DNA of 49,284 bases from Candidatus Liminaster caballi (GTDB lineage Bacteria; Bacteroidota; Bacteroidia; Bacteroidales; UBA3663). Position numbers and translations under genes: made by a program. Location of the stretch: assembly GCA_018065085.1 (NCBI GenBank), contig JAGHUA010000057.1, positions 1 through 49,284 on the forward strand. The letters are read 5' to 3'. The stretch's first letter is position 1. Each line of letters begins with the position of its first letter. The notes beneath the pieces were generated by a model. The model saw only the letters and a list, made by a program, of their open reading frames with translations. It was not told where the DNA came from and searched no databases. This document shows, one piece after another, positions 47,589 through 49,284 of the stretch.

Positions 47589-47634
47589 AAAGCCTATACA
47601 TCCAGAACTGACGGATGCATGGGCTTTACTTTTT
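47589..47634. terminator. Bidirectional terminator-like hairpin
   Basis: AAAGCCTATACATCC (47589-47603) pairs with GGATGCATGGGCTTT (47613-47627) with one wobble and one mismatch. T-rich sequence follows on both strands. Confidence 0.6.
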
Positions 47635-47736
47635 CCGATTGCGGCTATCTATGAAATGCTGTATTGCTTATTGCCTGATTGATATAACCTATTGAGATAA
47701 TCAATCGAATTTGCTTCCACATCCGTAATCATTGCG

Positions 47737-47744
47737 CTACCTTT
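47737..47744 (+). promoter_or_regulatory. -7 box of the small membrane protein/ThrE operon
   Basis: TACCTTTG is a perfect TAnnTTTG match 33 bases before the ATG at 47777. A TTTG at 47709-47712 is 24 bases away, longer than usual, so the -33 is uncertain. This placement rejects the longer frame starting at 47732. Confidence 0.55.
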
Positions 47745-47776
47745 GCGGCCGAAAAAACTACTTATTTGTGTTTATT

Positions 47777-48040
47777 ATGGTATATGAAGCAACAGAAACT
47801 GTCACAAATGGCAGTAATGAGATGGCCTGGATCATCTGGGCTTTAATCGGAGGTTTTATCCTCCTTAGTTTCGGTTTATCGGCATACGAAAAGGTTCGTC
47901 GATACAACAAGCATCATCGATTCATCTCGTGGGAAAAGAACCCTAAGATTCTGGACGAATGGTATGCTAGCCATTTGAATAATGAAGAGGAGGACGAAGA
48001 CGATGAGGAGTACAATGATGACTTCTATGTCTATTTCTAA
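47777..48040 (+). CDS. Small single-pass membrane protein with acidic tail, unknown function
   Basis: The 87-residue product is not one I recognise. Residues about 18-38 (WIIWALIGGFILLSFGLSAYE) form one membrane helix. A basic stretch follows (KVRRYNKHHRF), then a conserved-looking WEKNPKILDEWYASHL, and an acidic tail (NNEEEDEDDEEYNDDF). The ATG at 47777 is chosen because a promoter box overlaps the upstream part of the open frame. It lies 12 bases before the ThrE-type gene and may share its transcript. Confidence 0.6.
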   Translation: MVYEATETVTNGSNEMAWIIWALIGGFILLSFGLSAYEKVRRYNKHHRFISWEKNPKILDEWYASHLNNEEEDEDDEEYNDDFYVYF

Positions 48041-48052
48041 TAGATTAAAAGC

Positions 48053-48841
48053 ATGGAAGCAATGTTAGATATGGATACGCACAATCACCTCAAAGAACTG
48101 GCAAGGTTCATGGCATCATACGCTACGGCAATGCTCTCTGCTGGAGCCACTACCAGCCGAATTGAACGTTGCGTGCAGCGTATAACCCGTGCGCATGGTG
48201 TGGATGCGGATTTGTCGATACTGCCCAAGCGCATACTCATCACCGTGTGGGACAAGGAGCACACCCACAACTATAGCCTGGTGGGACAGACGCATACTGA
48301 CGGTATCAATCTGAATACCTCGACGCTGCTGTCGCACCTCAGTCACCAGATAGAGGATGGCATGACGCTGGAGCAGGCCCTGGCTCGGCAAGCGGAGATA
48401 CTGCGGCAACCCCGCATCAACCATTGGCTGGTCATACTGATGACCTCGGTGGCCAACATGTCTTTCTGCCAGCTCTTCGGCGGCGACCTGGAGGCAATGG
48501 CCATCGTCTTGATTGCCACAGCTGCAGGTTTCACTTACAAGGAAAAACTGGTTCAATGGCATTGGGACAGCAAGCTGGTGGTCATTATTTCGTCGCTTAT
48601 CTCAGCCTTGATCGGTACGTCGGGATTCGTCCTGGGCGTCAGTGCTACGCCTGAGATTGCACTGGGTACCTCGGTGCTCTGGCTGGTCCCGGGCATCCGC
48701 TACATCAATTCCATAAGCGATATGCTACGTGGTCATTACCTTGTGGCGCAAAGCCGAATTGCAGAAGCGCTTATTATTACTATTTGTTTATCCTTAGGCC
48801 TGTGTCTGGCCTTGCTAATTGCCAATATAAGATGGTTTTAA
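48053..48841 (+). CDS. ThrE-type exporter, N-terminal-domain protein
   Basis: The 262-residue product matches the ThrE_N (DUF1212) domain of threonine/serine exporters. The soluble N-terminal part has MLSAGATTSRIERCVQRI, the family signature. Five hydrophobic segments follow from about residue 125 (HWLVILMTSVANMSFCQLFGGD, AIVLIATAAGFTYKE, VVIISSLISALIGTSGFVLG, TSVLWLVPGIRYINSI, ALIITICLSLGLCLALLIA). In two-gene versions this protein acts with a second short membrane protein, which follows here. Transported substrate is inferred from the family only. Codon use looks more G/C-rich than the upstream genes. Confidence 0.85.
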   Translation: MEAMLDMDTHNHLKELARFMASYATAMLSAGATTSRIERCVQRITRAHGVDADLSILPKRILITVWDKEHTHNYSLVGQTHTDGINLNTSTLLSHLSHQIEDGMTLEQALARQAEILRQPRINHWLVILMTSVANMSFCQLFGGDLEAMAIVLIATAAGFTYKEKLVQWHWDSKLVVIISSLISALIGTSGFVLGVSATPEIALGTSVLWLVPGIRYINSISDMLRGHYLVAQSRIAEALIITICLSLGLCLALLIANIRWF

Positions 48842-49284
48842 TGCTCTTGCTCGAAGATGGATTCTTCGCATGTCTGGCTGCCATAGGTTTCGGCAGTATC
48901 AGTAATCCTCCACGCACGTTATTACCTTGGTGTGGCCTTGTAGGTGCAGCTGGTCACATGACGCGAACTTGTCTGATGCAGTGTCCGCTGCACCTTCATA
49001 TCTGCATTGCTGGACTTTTGGCAGGTTATGTTATCGGTGTGCTGTCGAAGATGTTGGCCCATCGCCATCATTGTCCCAGCGAGATATTCTCGTTCCCTGC
49101 CTTACTCCCCATGATTCCCGGCATGTATGCTTATGGTACGGTACAGGCATTGATCAGCTATCTCAGTAAGCATGCACATCAGCAGGATGCTTCTTACTAT
49201 CTCGATGTTTGTTTCTACAATGGTACGATGACCATCTTGATCATCCTCCTGCTCGTAGTAGGAACATCATTGCCAAAGCTGTTT
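48841..49284 (+). CDS. ThrE-type exporter, C-terminal-domain protein, cut by window end
   Basis: The frame is open to the last base (148 codons from this ATG). An in-frame ATG at 48832 would add three residues; 48841 is chosen because it overlaps the previous stop as TAATG. The product is hydrophobic with FFACLAAIGFGSISNPPRTLLPWCGLVGAAGHM at its start (in parts) and PSEIFSFPALLPMIPGMYAYG further on, the pattern of the ThrE_2 (DUF3815) domain. It completes the exporter with the previous gene. The real end lies outside the window. Confidence 0.8.
   Translation, partial: MLLLEDGFFACLAAIGFGSISNPPRTLLPWCGLVGAAGHMTRTCLMQCPLHLHICIAGLLAGYVIGVLSKMLAHRHHCPSEIFSFPALLPMIPGMYAYGTVQALISYLSKHAHQQDASYYLDVCFYNGTMTILIILLLVVGTSLPKLF

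Larger units (their letters stand above)
46816..47776. other. Long gene-poor intergenic region
   Basis: About 960 bases without a convincing gene. In order it holds: a CTTGGA/TCCAAG hairpin (46861-46876), the ferredoxin terminator (46888-46927), a near-palindrome TTGACAACGTCGTCAA (46969-46984), two direct copies of AATGGCACAA 11 bases apart (46988-47009), an 18-bp GGACA repeat cluster (47219-47298), a 21-bp hairpin with T tract (47494-47554), a second terminator-like hairpin (47589-47634), an inverted repeat GATTGAT/ATCAATC (47677-47706), and a promoter at 47737. A 61-codon frame on the minus strand (47190-47375) runs through the repeats and is not convincing. Confidence 0.7.

Noticed and set aside
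1-49284. tRNA, rRNA, insertion sequences and prophage genes
   Set aside because: I found no tRNA T-loop-like sequences in intergenic stretches, no rRNA, and no transposase or integrase frames.

Overview
The window comes from a member of the Bacteroidales, most likely Prevotellaceae-like. Evidence seen directly: a short 286-residue primary sigma factor, a Rho with a long Asn/Gln/Arg-rich insert, a CotH-type secreted protein with a Por-secretion-like C-terminal tail, a PorZ-like propeller protein, carboxynorspermidine decarboxylase, and repeated promoters of the Bacteroidetes form TTTG-N19/20-TAnnTTTG. The genus is inference.

Layout. 1-1008 holds a ~42-bp tandem repeat array (array 1), a possible small RNA ending in a strong hairpin, and the promoter of the first operon. 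1009-6455 (+) is a tight trio: GH31 alpha-xylosidase-like enzyme, nspC, and a secreted CotH kinase-like protein. 6448-25057 (-) is a long block of housekeeping genes: rho and an ABC-F ATPase; then recQ, topA, a GH3-family adenylating enzyme, metG, a split chromate transporter, fructose-bisphosphatase, holB, rpoD and hemW. 25058-28654 holds a secreted GH43 arabinanase-like enzyme, an OmpA-family porin, and a second repeat array (array 2) of the same family as array 1 but inverted. 28655-31206 (-) is an FKBP isomerase and a PorZ-like protein. 31328-34377 (+) is three glycosyltransferases, facing an ECF sigma factor. 35273-39921 (+) is a nucleotidyltransferase coupled to a large GH105-GH106 fusion. 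folC and recG converge, then two cstA copies (-) lie divergent from a 2[4Fe-4S] ferredoxin. The last 2.5 kb holds a ~960-bp gene-poor stretch with strong hairpins and an 18-bp repeat cluster, a small acidic membrane protein and a split ThrE-type exporter cut by the window end.

How it fits together. The carbohydrate enzymes (GH31, GH43, GH105-GH106) point to plant cell-wall side chains (xyloglucan, arabinan, rhamnogalacturonan), but no SusC/SusD pair is present, so these are scattered loci and not a classic utilisation locus. The housekeeping genes are ordinary. The least explained material is non-coding: the two inverted repeat arrays with a shared internal junction, the possible small RNA at 733-895, and the 46816-47776 intergenic region.
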